This document shows, one piece after another, positions 37,521 through 45,437 of a stretch of DNA of 64,000 bases. A program made the position numbers and the translations under genes. Numbering within the stretch: position 1 is the stretch's first letter; every line of letters starts with the position of its first letter. Source of the stretch: Paractinoplanes ovalisporus (GTDB taxonomy: Bacteria > Actinomycetota > Actinomycetes > Mycobacteriales > Micromonosporaceae); the NCBI RefSeq assembly GCF_016834655.1, contig NZ_JAENHP010000001.1, positions 682,001 through 746,000 on the forward strand, in the 5' to 3' direction. The notes under the pieces are model-generated. The model was not told the DNA's origin. It ran no database searches and saw only the letters and a program-made list of their open reading frames with translations.

Positions 37521-38176
37521 TGCGCCGCCAGCTCGGTCGGCACCAGGAAGATCGTGCCGGGGGTGAGCGACGAGAACGCGCCGTAGAAGTCGACTTTCTT
37601 GCCCTTGAGCGCGTCGCGGTCGACCTTGGCGATGACGTCGGTCTTCACGCGATCGTTGATCTGGTTCGCGACCTCGGCGTAGTCGATCTGGTTGGTGAAG
37701 TCGCCGAACGCGATGAAACCGACGGCGTCGCGCACCGCGGTGCCGGCGATGACCGGGCCGGTGGCGATCGTGACTTTGAGCGGCTTGCCGCCCGCCTGCG
37801 GCACCTCGACGGTGACCGGGCCGGTGGGGACCGAGGTGTCCACTTCGGTGACCGTGCCGGAACCCTTGACCATGAACGCGTACGGGCTGCCGGTGCCGGC
37901 CTGCTTGCCGAGCTCCTTGCCGGCCGCGTCGGAGTCCTCCTTGATCGCGGCGGCGACCTCGGTGACGTCCTTCGCGTTGTCGTGAACGGTCGGGACGATC
38001 TTCTGCGTCCAGTTGTCGTTCACGTACGTCGCCGGGTCGGTGGCGTTGGACTCGGCCGCGGCCTGCCCGTCCTTCTCATAGACGTAGACGCCCGGAACCT
38101 TGGAGCAGGCCGTCACCGCCGACGCGAGCGCCAGCGCGGTCGCCGCCGCCAGCCACCGGCGTGTGAGCACCGTCAT
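37517..38176 (-). CDS. DUF2291 lipoprotein of a sugar ABC system
   Basis: 219 residues: lipobox ending SAVTAC (Cys24), then the DUF2291 pattern VYVYEKDGQAAAESNATDPA, TYVNDNWTQKIVPTV and VGFIAFGDFTNQIDYAEVA. DUF2291 proteins are regularly encoded with ribose-type ABC transporters; their role in uptake is not established. It is the first gene of the leftward operon; the ATG at 38174-38176 was chosen because it yields a complete signal sequence. Its promoter region shares a 13-bp motif with the regulator gene. Confidence 0.85.
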   Translation of the reverse strand: MTVLTRRWLAAATALALASAVTACSKVPGVYVYEKDGQAAAESNATDPATYVNDNWTQKIVPTVHDNAKDVTEVAAAIKEDSDAAGKELGKQAGTGSPYAFMVKGSGTVTEVDTSVPTGPVTVEVPQAGGKPLKVTIATGPVIAGTAVRDAVGFIAFGDFTNQIDYAEVANQINDRVKTDVIAKVDRDALKGKKVDFYGAFSSLTPGTIFLVPTELAAQ

Positions 38177-38179
38177 GTT

Positions 38180-38224
38180 GAATATCCATTCATAGGCGAT
38201 TGGGCATGCCCTCACTGTGAATGG
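38180..38224. promoter_or_regulatory. Candidate SorC-regulator operator in the divergent promoter region
   Basis: GAATATCCATTCA (38180-38192) is the reverse complement of a 13-mer found upstream of the regulator gene at 39864. Its half CCATTCA is mirrored by TGAATGG at 38218-38224, giving an inverted pair across 39 bp. The 199-bp gap 38177-38375 separates the transporter operon from the divergent second DUF1593 gene and holds nothing else I can name. Confidence 0.65.
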
Positions 38225-38375
38225 TCGATGTCGTTCTTGTCAACGGGTCGTTCCGGTGTTGCTCCGGGGCGCGTTTTCGCGGGGCATTGACGCCCTTGAC
38301 GGTGTCGCCTTACGGTGCGTGGGCGATACCGATGCAAGCCCGAATCTCTATTCAATCCACTTGCGAGGTCGCCCC

Positions 38376-39839
38376 ATGCCCAAGTTGTCGCGGCTGGTTG
38401 TCGCCGCCGCGCTCACCGTCGCCCTCCCGTTGACCGCCATGGCTGCCCCGGCCCAGGCTCACGGCATGTCCCACTCCCCCGCCAAGCCGCGCATCGTCGT
38501 CACCCAGGACGGCGAGGTGGACGACATGGACTCGTTCATCCGGTTCCTGTACTACGCGAACGAGTTCGACATCGCCGGCATCGTCTATTCCAGCTCGCGC
38601 TTCCACTGGGCCGGCAACGGCGCCGACGTGGCGCCCTACCGCTGGACCGGCACCGAGTGGGTCGACCACTACATCGACCTGTACGCGAAGCTCTACCCGA
38701 ACCTGCGCCAGCACGCCGACGGCTACCCCACGCCGGCCAAGCTGCGGTCGTTCTACAAGATCGGCAACGTCTCGAACGTCAGCGAGATGACCCAGGTGAC
38801 CGAGGGCTCCGAGTGGATCAAGAAGGTCATCCTGGACGACAAGCCGGGGCCACTCTACGTGCAGGCCTGGGGTGGCCTCAACACCACCGCGCGGGCGCTC
38901 AAGTCGATTCAGGACCAGTTTTCCGGCACGGGCGCCTGGCCCTCGATCCAGCGCAAGATCAACAAGAAAGTGGTCATCTACAACATCCTCAACCAGGACG
39001 CGACGCTGGCCGACTACATCCGGCCGAACTGGCCCGGCATCAGGATCATCGACAACCAGAGCCAGTTCTGGAGTTTCGCCTACCTGTGGACGCGCCAGGT
39101 GCCGGCCGCGTATCAGTCCACGCTGAAAGCCCCGTACATGGAAACGAACTTCTTGAACGGCCACGGCGCGCTGCTCGAGCAGTATCGGACATACCGCGAC
39201 GGCAAACCGACGCGGGGCGACGACGAGAACAACCGGTGGCGGCCCGATCAGAACCTGACGTACGACGTGCACGACTTCATCTCCGAGGGCGACTCCCCCG
39301 CGTACATGTACCTGTTCGACTTCAACGGGCTGCGGTCGTCGGAGAACCCCACGTACGGGGGCTGGGGTGGTCGTTTCGCGCCGAACGCGTCGGGCTGGAT
39401 CGACACCAGTGACGTCAACACGTTCACCGGGGCGGCCGACCGGGCGTTCCCGCAGACACGCTGGGTGGCCGATCTGCAGAACGATTTCGCGGCGCGGGCG
39501 GACTGGGGTGTGACACCCAGGTATCGCGATGCCAACCACAACCCGCTTGCTTCCGTACGGGAAGGGGTTGATCTGTCGGTGAAGGCCGGCCGCCCGGTGA
39601 CGCTGCACGGACGTGGGAGCGACCCGGACGGCGACCAGCTCGCGTACCGGTGGTGGCAGTACACGGACGCCGGAACGTACGGGAAAGCCGTTGATCTCGC
39701 CGTTCGTGGCTCCGCGGTGTCGCTGACCGTGCCGGCCGACGCGCAGTCCGGGCAGACGATCCACCTGATCTTCGAGGTGACCGACGACGGGACGCCCGCG
39801 CTCAAGCACTACCAACGGGTGATCATCACTGTCCGCTAG
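38376..39839 (+). CDS. Secreted DUF1593 (nucleoside-hydrolase-fold) protein 2
   Basis: 487 residues with a signal peptide ending MAAPAQAHG. Acidic N-terminal motif IVVTQDGEVDDMDSFIRFLY, then FDIAGIVYSSSRFHWAGNG, LYVQAWGGLNTTARALKSI and DVHDFISEGDSPAYMYLF; C-terminal beta-sandwich with DPDGDQLAYRWWQYTDAGTY. Clearly homologous along its length to the protein at 27393, yet transcribed divergently from the transporter operon. Presumably an extracellular hydrolase acting on a glycoside or nucleoside. The ATG at 38376 was chosen for the signal peptide; the frame continues upstream without one. Confidence 0.87.
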   Translation: MPKLSRLVVAAALTVALPLTAMAAPAQAHGMSHSPAKPRIVVTQDGEVDDMDSFIRFLYYANEFDIAGIVYSSSRFHWAGNGADVAPYRWTGTEWVDHYIDLYAKLYPNLRQHADGYPTPAKLRSFYKIGNVSNVSEMTQVTEGSEWIKKVILDDKPGPLYVQAWGGLNTTARALKSIQDQFSGTGAWPSIQRKINKKVVIYNILNQDATLADYIRPNWPGIRIIDNQSQFWSFAYLWTRQVPAAYQSTLKAPYMETNFLNGHGALLEQYRTYRDGKPTRGDDENNRWRPDQNLTYDVHDFISEGDSPAYMYLFDFNGLRSSENPTYGGWGGRFAPNASGWIDTSDVNTFTGAADRAFPQTRWVADLQNDFAARADWGVTPRYRDANHNPLASVREGVDLSVKAGRPVTLHGRGSDPDGDQLAYRWWQYTDAGTYGKAVDLAVRGSAVSLTVPADAQSGQTIHLIFEVTDDGTPALKHYQRVIITVR

Positions 39840-39848
39840 GACCTTGTT

Positions 39849-39876
39849 CCGCCGCGGCGGGGTTGAATGGATATTC
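39849..39876. promoter_or_regulatory. Palindrome and second copy of the operator-like 13-mer upstream of the SorC gene
   Basis: CCGCCGCGGCGG (39849-39860) is a perfect 12-bp palindrome 10 bp after the DUF1593 stop and may end its transcript. It is followed by TGAATGGATATTC (39864-39876), exact reverse complement of the motif at 38180-38192. Autoregulation by the SorC protein is inferred. Confidence 0.6.
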
Positions 39877-39912
39877 TCCTAAGCTTGGCGTGACCTATGG
39901 GAGGAACCCTCA

Positions 39913-40893
39913 GTGGCGGAGCGCTACGCGGTCGACGAGGTCGCCACCGACCAGATCCGGCTGCTGACCAAGGTGGCGCGCATGTACCACGAGCGGGGCA
40001 TGCGCCAGCCCCAGATCGCGCAGCAACTGCACATCTCCCAGCCGCGCGTGTCGCGACTGCTCAAACGCGCGGTCGACCTGGGCATCGTGCGCACGACGGT
40101 GATCGCGCCGCGCGGTGTGTACGCGGAACTCGAGGAGCAGATCGAGCAGGCGTACGGGCTGACCGAAGTGATCGTGGCCGACACCGACGACCACGCCGAC
40201 GAGGGCCACGTGATGCGGGCCCTCGGTTCGGCGGCGGCCGTCTATCTGGAGACGACGCTGATGGGCGGCGAGCGCATCGGTGTCTCCTCGTGGAGTTCGA
40301 CGATCCTGGCGACCGTCGAGGCCATGCATCCCCGGCCGACGCCGGTCGCCGACCAGGTGGTGCAGATGCTGGGCGGCGTCGGCAACGTGACCGCGCAGAC
40401 CCAGGCCACCCGCATCACCGGTCGCCTGGCCGCGTTGACCGGCGCCCAGGCCGTCTATCTGCAGGCGCCCGGCCTGCTGGCGTCGGGCGACATGCGGCAG
40501 ATGTTCGTGACCGACCCCAACATCGAGCCGGTGCTCCAGGCGTGCGACGACCTGACGATGGCCCTGGTCGGCGTGGGCAGCATCGAGCCGTCGCCGCTGC
40601 TGCGCGAGAGCGGCAACGCGTTCGCCGAGAGTGAGCTGCCCGGCCTGCGCTCGGCGGGCGCGGTGGGTGACGTGTGCATGCGCTTCTTCGACGCGGCCGG
40701 CACGCACATCGAGTCGGCGTTCGACGAACGGGTGCTGGGCATCGACCCGGCCACCCTGATGCGCGTCCCGCGGCGCGTCGCGGTGGCCGGGGGCCGGCGC
40801 AAGAGCAAAGCCATCCAGGCCGCCGTACGGGGTGGCTGGGTCAACGTGCTGATCACCGACCTGCAGGTGGCGCGCAGTCTCCTCGAGCCTTGA
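39913..40893 (+). CDS. SorC/DeoR-type sugar-binding transcriptional regulator
   Basis: 326 residues: N-terminal winged helix (RQPQIAQQLHISQPRVSRLL, about 31-50) and a SorC-type sugar-phosphate-binding domain (GERIGVSSWSSTILATVEAM, VVQMLGGVGN, VGVGSIEPSPLL, DVCMRFFDAAG, RVPRRVAVAGGRRK). Such regulators respond to a phosphorylated sugar intermediate. GGGAGGAA precedes the GTG start. It ends the pentose locus and most likely controls both divergent units through the shared 13-bp motif. Confidence 0.92.
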   Translation: MAERYAVDEVATDQIRLLTKVARMYHERGMRQPQIAQQLHISQPRVSRLLKRAVDLGIVRTTVIAPRGVYAELEEQIEQAYGLTEVIVADTDDHADEGHVMRALGSAAAVYLETTLMGGERIGVSSWSSTILATVEAMHPRPTPVADQVVQMLGGVGNVTAQTQATRITGRLAALTGAQAVYLQAPGLLASGDMRQMFVTDPNIEPVLQACDDLTMALVGVGSIEPSPLLRESGNAFAESELPGLRSAGAVGDVCMRFFDAAGTHIESAFDERVLGIDPATLMRVPRRVAVAGGRRKSKAIQAAVRGGWVNVLITDLQVARSLLEP

Positions 40894-40965
40894 CCCTGCG
40901 TCCTGCCCCCGCCTCGGCACCGCGTCCTGCTCCGGGTCTGGCCGGGACTCCGGTACTTTGGCGCG

Positions 40966-41595
40966 ATGTCGATCTTCACGGTTGAGATCCTTGACGAGCC
41001 GCCGGCCGCCGGTGACCACAACACCCTCGGCGGCCGGCCCCTGCTGGCGGCCGGCGAGTCGTGGCCCGCCTGCTTCTGCGGCAAGCCGATGGTCTTCTTC
41101 TTCCAGCTCGACATCCCGTTCCTCGACGGCGACCATCTGCTGGTCTTCCAGTGCCCCGAGCACGACGAGGGCGTCTTCGGCCCGTTGCAGCTGCCCGAGC
41201 GCTACTGGGACACGGTCACCGATCCGTACGAGGGACCGTTCTGGCGTTTCCTCCTCCGCCCGGCCGGATCCCCCGCGGCCGAAGCCGACCCGCACCTGCA
41301 GGCGCGTCGCCTCGTTCTCCATCCCGCCGAGGAGACGGTCGAGAACCGTCGGGGCCGGGCCGGTTTCAAGCTGGGCGGCGTCCCGTCCTGGGCGCAGGAG
41401 CCCGAGCACTACCGCTGCTCCTGCGGCACCGACATGGTTTTCGTGTGCCAGGTCCCGGAGAACTTCGGCTTCGACATGTGGCCGATGCGGGAGGGCAAGG
41501 AGCAGGTCTACCTCTTCCTGGGCAACGAGGTCTACATCCAGGCTTGTCCCGCGCGCTGCCATCCCGAAGCCCTCTGGCCCGCCATTCAGAACTGA
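40966..41595 (+). CDS. DUF1963-like hypothetical protein
   Basis: 209 residues that resemble the YwqG/DUF1963 type: LLAAGESWPACFCGKPMVFF, QLDIPFLDGDHLLVFQCPEH and, in a second half, YRCSCGTDMVFVCQVPE. Paired Cys motifs (CFCGKP, CSCGTD) suggest two zinc-binding or structural knuckles. No enzymatic function is known. Its end overlaps the convergent saccharopine-dehydrogenase-like gene by 10 bp. Confidence 0.65.
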   Translation: MSIFTVEILDEPPAAGDHNTLGGRPLLAAGESWPACFCGKPMVFFFQLDIPFLDGDHLLVFQCPEHDEGVFGPLQLPERYWDTVTDPYEGPFWRFLLRPAGSPAAEADPHLQARRLVLHPAEETVENRRGRAGFKLGGVPSWAQEPEHYRCSCGTDMVFVCQVPENFGFDMWPMREGKEQVYLFLGNEVYIQACPARCHPEALWPAIQN

Positions 41596-42596
41596 CTCAG
41601 CGTCACGCGTGCCGACAGCGCTCGAAGGAAGTCCGGGGCGTCGAAGACGGCGCCGGCGGACGCGACTCCGGTGGCCCGGGTGCGGCCGGTCAGGATGCGG
41701 TCGACCGCCTCGACGGCAAGCGGCGCGGTGACGGCGTAGATGTCCTGACCGGCCGCGACCACCCGGCGCTCCTCCAGGCCGGAGCGAACGAGGACGTCGA
41801 CCACGAAAGTCTGGTCGGATCGGCCCCGCTCGTCGACGGCGAGCGGGGCCGAGGCGCCGGGCGCGGAGAGATCGGCCGCGGCCTTGGCGGTCATGTAGGT
41901 GCGTACCTCGGGGACGTCCAAGTGGCTGGGAACGGTGACGACGTCGGCCATCGTGAACTCCGCTATGACGTTCTGCGGGCCGAGCGGGTCGGGGAACGGC
42001 CACCGTACGGTCAGCAGTTCCTCGTCGTGATACCGCAGCTGCCCGCCGGTGTAGCGGACATGGCGACCCGCTCGCCGCTTCCGCGACACCGCCCCCGCGT
42101 CGAGGGTGCCGGCCGTCGGATGCCAACTGCTCAGGCCGTACGCGATGTGCACCTCGTCCGCCGCCGTCCAGTCCCCCATCGTGGTGGTCACCAGCAGGTC
42201 ACCGAGGCCGCCGTAGAAAGCCATGGCCGGAACCACGACCGTGCCCGCGACCCGGGCGCGCTCGGCGAAGGTCGCGAAGGTGTCACGGTTCGCCTCGATC
42301 TCGGCCGCCACGTCCACGTACGGGACGCCGGCGCGCAACGCCGCCTCGATGAGTGGCGCGGCGGTGGTGGCGAAGGGCCCGGCGCAGTTGATCACGGCGT
42401 CCGCGCCCCGCATTGCTCGATCGAGTGCGGCCGGGTCGTCGACGACAGCCTGCCGTGTCTCGAGCCCCGGCTGGTGCTTGGCCAGCTTGTCGAGGTCGCG
42501 GCCGACGAGCAGCGGGATGTGCCCCCGCTCGAGCAACTCCGCGACCACGAATCTCCCGGTGTGGCCCGAGGCCCCGTATACCGCCACGTTTTCCAC
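41586..42596 (-). CDS. Saccharopine-dehydrogenase-like NAD(P)-binding protein
   Basis: 336 residues: Rossmann start VENVAVYGASGHTGRFVVAE with GASGHTG at about 8-14, AMRGADAVINCAGPFATTAA and ALRAGVPYVDVAAEIEANRD, typical of the trans-acting enoyl reductase/saccharopine dehydrogenase superfamily. GGGGGAG lies five bases before the GTG at 42594-42596. A stronger AAGGAG with an ATG lies slightly upstream but is out of frame by one base, hinting at a small indel near the start. Divergent from a GlxA-type AraC regulator that probably controls it. Confidence 0.82.
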   Translation of the reverse strand: MENVAVYGASGHTGRFVVAELLERGHIPLLVGRDLDKLAKHQPGLETRQAVVDDPAALDRAMRGADAVINCAGPFATTAAPLIEAALRAGVPYVDVAAEIEANRDTFATFAERARVAGTVVVPAMAFYGGLGDLLVTTTMGDWTAADEVHIAYGLSSWHPTAGTLDAGAVSRKRRAGRHVRYTGGQLRYHDEELLTVRWPFPDPLGPQNVIAEFTMADVVTVPSHLDVPEVRTYMTAKAAADLSAPGASAPLAVDERGRSDQTFVVDVLVRSGLEERRVVAAGQDIYAVTAPLAVEAVDRILTGRTRATGVASAGAVFDAPDFLRALSARVTLSQF

Positions 42597-42692
42597 TGCC
42601 GCTCCCCCACATGGTGATCTCCTTAGCAACCCTGTCGGATCAGCCGGTCGAATCCAAGCGTCGGGAATGACATTACCCATACAATTTCCGAC

Positions 42693-43637
42693 ATGGATTC
42701 CTCCGCAGGCTCCGTCGCCATCGCCGCCACCGACGGGATGCTGCATTTCGAGCTGGCCCTGGCCCAGGAGGTCTTCGGCAACGCCCCCGACGCCGTCCAG
42801 GTGCCGTGGTACGACGTCTCGATCTGCGGCGACCGGACCGTACGGGTCGGTCGTTTCTCGTTGGAACCGGACAGCGGGCTCGACCGGCTGTCCCACGCCG
42901 GGACGGTGATCGTCCCCGCCGTGGCCGACATCGACGACACTCCCGCCGATCTGGTCGACGCGGTGCGCGCGGCCCACCGCTCGGGGGCGCGGGTGGTTTC
43001 GCTCTGCACCGGCGCGTTCGTGCTCGCCGCGGCCGGCCTGTTGGACGGGCTGCGCGCCACCACCCACTGGGCCCACACCGAGGAGCTGGCCGCCCGCCAC
43101 CCTCTCGTCGAGGTCGACCCCGACGTGCTCTACATCGACAACGGCCGTGTGCTCACGTCCGCCGGCAAGGCCGCCGCGATGGACCTGTGCCTGCACCTGG
43201 TCCGCCGCGATCACGGCTCGGCGGTCGCCAACCTCGTGGCCCGCCGCCTGGTCGTGCCGCCGCACCGGGCCGGTGGTCAGGCCCAGTTCGTCACCACTCC
43301 CGTCCCGGCCGACGACGGACACCGCCTGGCCGGCCTGTTCCCCTGGATTCTGAAGCGGCTGAACGAGCCACTCACCGTGGAGGACCTGGCCCGCCAGGCC
43401 ACCATGAGCTCGCGCCAGCTGACCCGCCACTTCCACGCGGTCACCGGCACCACGCCGCTGCAGTGGCTGCTCACGCAGCGGATCCGTCGCGCGCAGGAGC
43501 TACTGGAACTCACCGGCGACAGCATCGACACGATCGCGGCCGCTTCCGGCATGGGCACCGCGACCACGCTGCGCCGCCACTTCCAGCGCACCCTCGGCGT
43601 GGCGCCCGACACCTACCGCCGTACCTTCCGGAAGTAA
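42693..43637 (+). CDS. GlxA-family AraC transcriptional regulator
   Basis: 314 residues: N-terminal DJ-1/PfpI-like domain (VSLCTGAFVLAAAGLLDGLR, with the nucleophile-elbow Cys typical of the fold) and C-terminal AraC helix-turn-helix pair (LTVEDLARQATMSSRQLTRH, SIDTIAAASGMGTATTLRRH, GVAPDTYRRTF). The 96-bp divergent gap to the saccharopine-dehydrogenase-like gene should contain its target site. Confidence 0.9.
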   Translation: MDSSAGSVAIAATDGMLHFELALAQEVFGNAPDAVQVPWYDVSICGDRTVRVGRFSLEPDSGLDRLSHAGTVIVPAVADIDDTPADLVDAVRAAHRSGARVVSLCTGAFVLAAAGLLDGLRATTHWAHTEELAARHPLVEVDPDVLYIDNGRVLTSAGKAAAMDLCLHLVRRDHGSAVANLVARRLVVPPHRAGGQAQFVTTPVPADDGHRLAGLFPWILKRLNEPLTVEDLARQATMSSRQLTRHFHAVTGTTPLQWLLTQRIRRAQELLELTGDSIDTIAAASGMGTATTLRRHFQRTLGVAPDTYRRTFRK

Positions 43638-43656
43638 TCCGGGAAGCGCGCCGACT

Positions 43657-44226
43657 CTATTGGTTCGCAGCGCCGCCGGTGTGGGCCGTGACGGTGAGAG
43701 CGCTGCCGGCGAAGCGCAACGTGTACCAACCGCCGCGCTCCACGAGCGGGGGCACCGGGACTCTGTAGGCGCCGGTCAGCGCGGCGAGCAGGAGCGGGAT
43801 GACGTCGCCGTGGCTGCAGGCCACTGTTGTGCGGGCGGCTTCGACCACACGGGCCAGGGCGCCCCAGGCCTGACCGGCGATCCACGCGCCGGCGATTGCC
43901 TCGCCCATGGGGGCGAACACGCCGTTGACCCACTCGGCCGGCTGGTCGAAGCCGGAGGCCTCGCGGAGCTCGGGCAGTTCGATGAGTTCCAGCCCGGCTC
44001 GCGCCGCCAGGGGTTCCACGGTCTGCCGGCACCGCAAGGCCGGGCTGGTGCAGATCGCGTCGATGTGCGTGCCGACCGCTTCGGCCAACGCGCGTGCCTG
44101 TTCGTGCCCGGCGCTGCTCAGTGGACGGTCGTCCTGCTCGCCGGCCCAGCCGTCTCGAGGCACGGACGCGCAGTGGGGAGCCAGGATGACCGTGACGTTC
44201 GCCCCGATGAACATGGCTGACATCAT
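43657..44226 (-). CDS. Histidine-phosphatase-family protein with altered catalytic motif
   Basis: 189 residues of the phosphoglycerate-mutase/SixA fold: DDRPLSSAGHEQARALAEAV, ICTSPALRCRQTVEPLAARA, LPELREASGF and ACSHGDVIPLLL (second catalytic His). In active members the first strand ends in R-H-G/A; here it reads ILAPHCASVPRD, so the His is kept but the preceding Arg is Pro. The protein may be inactive or bind phosphate differently. The start codon among several ATGs is uncertain. Confidence 0.75.
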   Translation of the reverse strand: MMSAMFIGANVTVILAPHCASVPRDGWAGEQDDRPLSSAGHEQARALAEAVGTHIDAICTSPALRCRQTVEPLAARAGLELIELPELREASGFDQPAEWVNGVFAPMGEAIAGAWIAGQAWGALARVVEAARTTVACSHGDVIPLLLAALTGAYRVPVPPLVERGGWYTLRFAGSALTVTAHTGGAANQ

Positions 44227-44258
44227 GCGTCACGGCGTTGCCGGGCGGTGCGGCTTTC

Positions 44259-45404
44259 TCAGGCGCAGAGGGTCGGATCGGCGGGTGGGCTGATGACCTC
44301 GACCGAGCCGCCACGTGCGGAGTCGTAGGCGTACCACTTGCCGCTGCCGCCGGTGTTGGTCGCGCAGATCCGGTAGGTGCTGCCGGAAGCGGGGACGTAG
44401 TACAGCTGAGTGTTCTCGGACAGCGTGATCGCCCGGGCCGAGCCGTCCAGTGCCAACTGCGGCGTGCTGCCACCGCGGTTGTCGCCGGCGAGACCGGCGT
44501 TCGGATAGAAGTTGCCCATGTCGGTGTAGTACTGCTCGACCTCGCTGACGGCACCGCGCACGTCGGACTGGGCCGACTTGTCGGCCATCTCGGCCGTGAC
44601 GCCCGCGCCCTCACCCAACCGGCCCGTCACGGCAAGTTCGCAGGATCGCTGCATCTGACTCAGGTTCTCGACGCCGGACAACGCGATGTCGTTCATGCGG
44701 TCCGCCGTGGCCGGGTCGGCCGTGGCGGTGTCGTCAAGACCGGCACGGCTGTACGTCACCATGGTCTGCAGCGAATCGGCGAAGCCCACGCTGGCGTCCT
44801 TGAGCTCCCCCGAGAAGACGAGCCGCCCAGCCAGCGTGTGGATGCGCTCCGCCACCGCCTCGATCTTGCCCAGTGAGTCCGGCTCGTCTCCGCCGGCCTG
44901 GTCATACGCGTCCTGGCTGCCGATGATGTCGCAGAGCTCGGACTTGGCGGAGTAACTGGCTACCGCCGCGATGGCGCCACCGGCCAGCAGAGCCACCGCG
45001 GCTACACCCGCGGTGATGGCGACGATCCGGCGTTTCCCGGTCGACGGCGTTCCGTCGTGGGGCTCGGAAGCCTGGTAGAGGTTGGCGTACGCCGGCGGCG
45101 TCACGGGCTGGGCGAGCGCCGGCGCCATCCGGGCGACGTCGGTCCATTGCTGCCCATCCCACCACCGCTGCGCGGAACTGTTGCCGGGATCGGCGTACCA
45201 GCCGGCGGGAGCGCTCTGCCGCGACCCGGCAGCGGCCTCGGCGTTCACCGTCGTCTCCCTGGCCACGACGGCCTCAACCGCGGCTACCGTCAGGCCGAAC
45301 CGGGCCGCGATCGATTCCGCTGCTTCACCCGAGGCGTAAGCGGCCACGACGGCATCGCCATGGGGCGTGGAGAAACCCGGGTTCTGCGGCGGAACACTAC
45401 TCAT
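44259..45404 (-). CDS. DUF2510 membrane protein with pilin-like C-terminus
   Basis: 381 residues in mosaic order: a small helix-turn-helix-like region (VVAAYASGEAAESIAARFGL, about 19-38), a DUF2510 motif (APAGWYADPGNSSAQRWWDG, about 65-84), one membrane helix at about 125-150 and a long outer part. Near residue 290 the stretch VEQYYTDMGNFYPNAG followed by YRICATNTGGSGKWYAYDS resembles the C-terminal half of type IV pilin-like proteins. Function unknown; probably displayed outside the membrane. Confidence 0.65.
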   Translation of the reverse strand: MSSVPPQNPGFSTPHGDAVVAAYASGEAAESIAARFGLTVAAVEAVVARETTVNAEAAAGSRQSAPAGWYADPGNSSAQRWWDGQQWTDVARMAPALAQPVTPPAYANLYQASEPHDGTPSTGKRRIVAITAGVAAVALLAGGAIAAVASYSAKSELCDIIGSQDAYDQAGGDEPDSLGKIEAVAERIHTLAGRLVFSGELKDASVGFADSLQTMVTYSRAGLDDTATADPATADRMNDIALSGVENLSQMQRSCELAVTGRLGEGAGVTAEMADKSAQSDVRGAVSEVEQYYTDMGNFYPNAGLAGDNRGGSTPQLALDGSARAITLSENTQLYYVPASGSTYRICATNTGGSGKWYAYDSARGGSVEVISPPADPTLCA

Positions 45405-45437
45405 GAGATCCCTTCCCGGCGGTGGGGTTGCGGCCCT

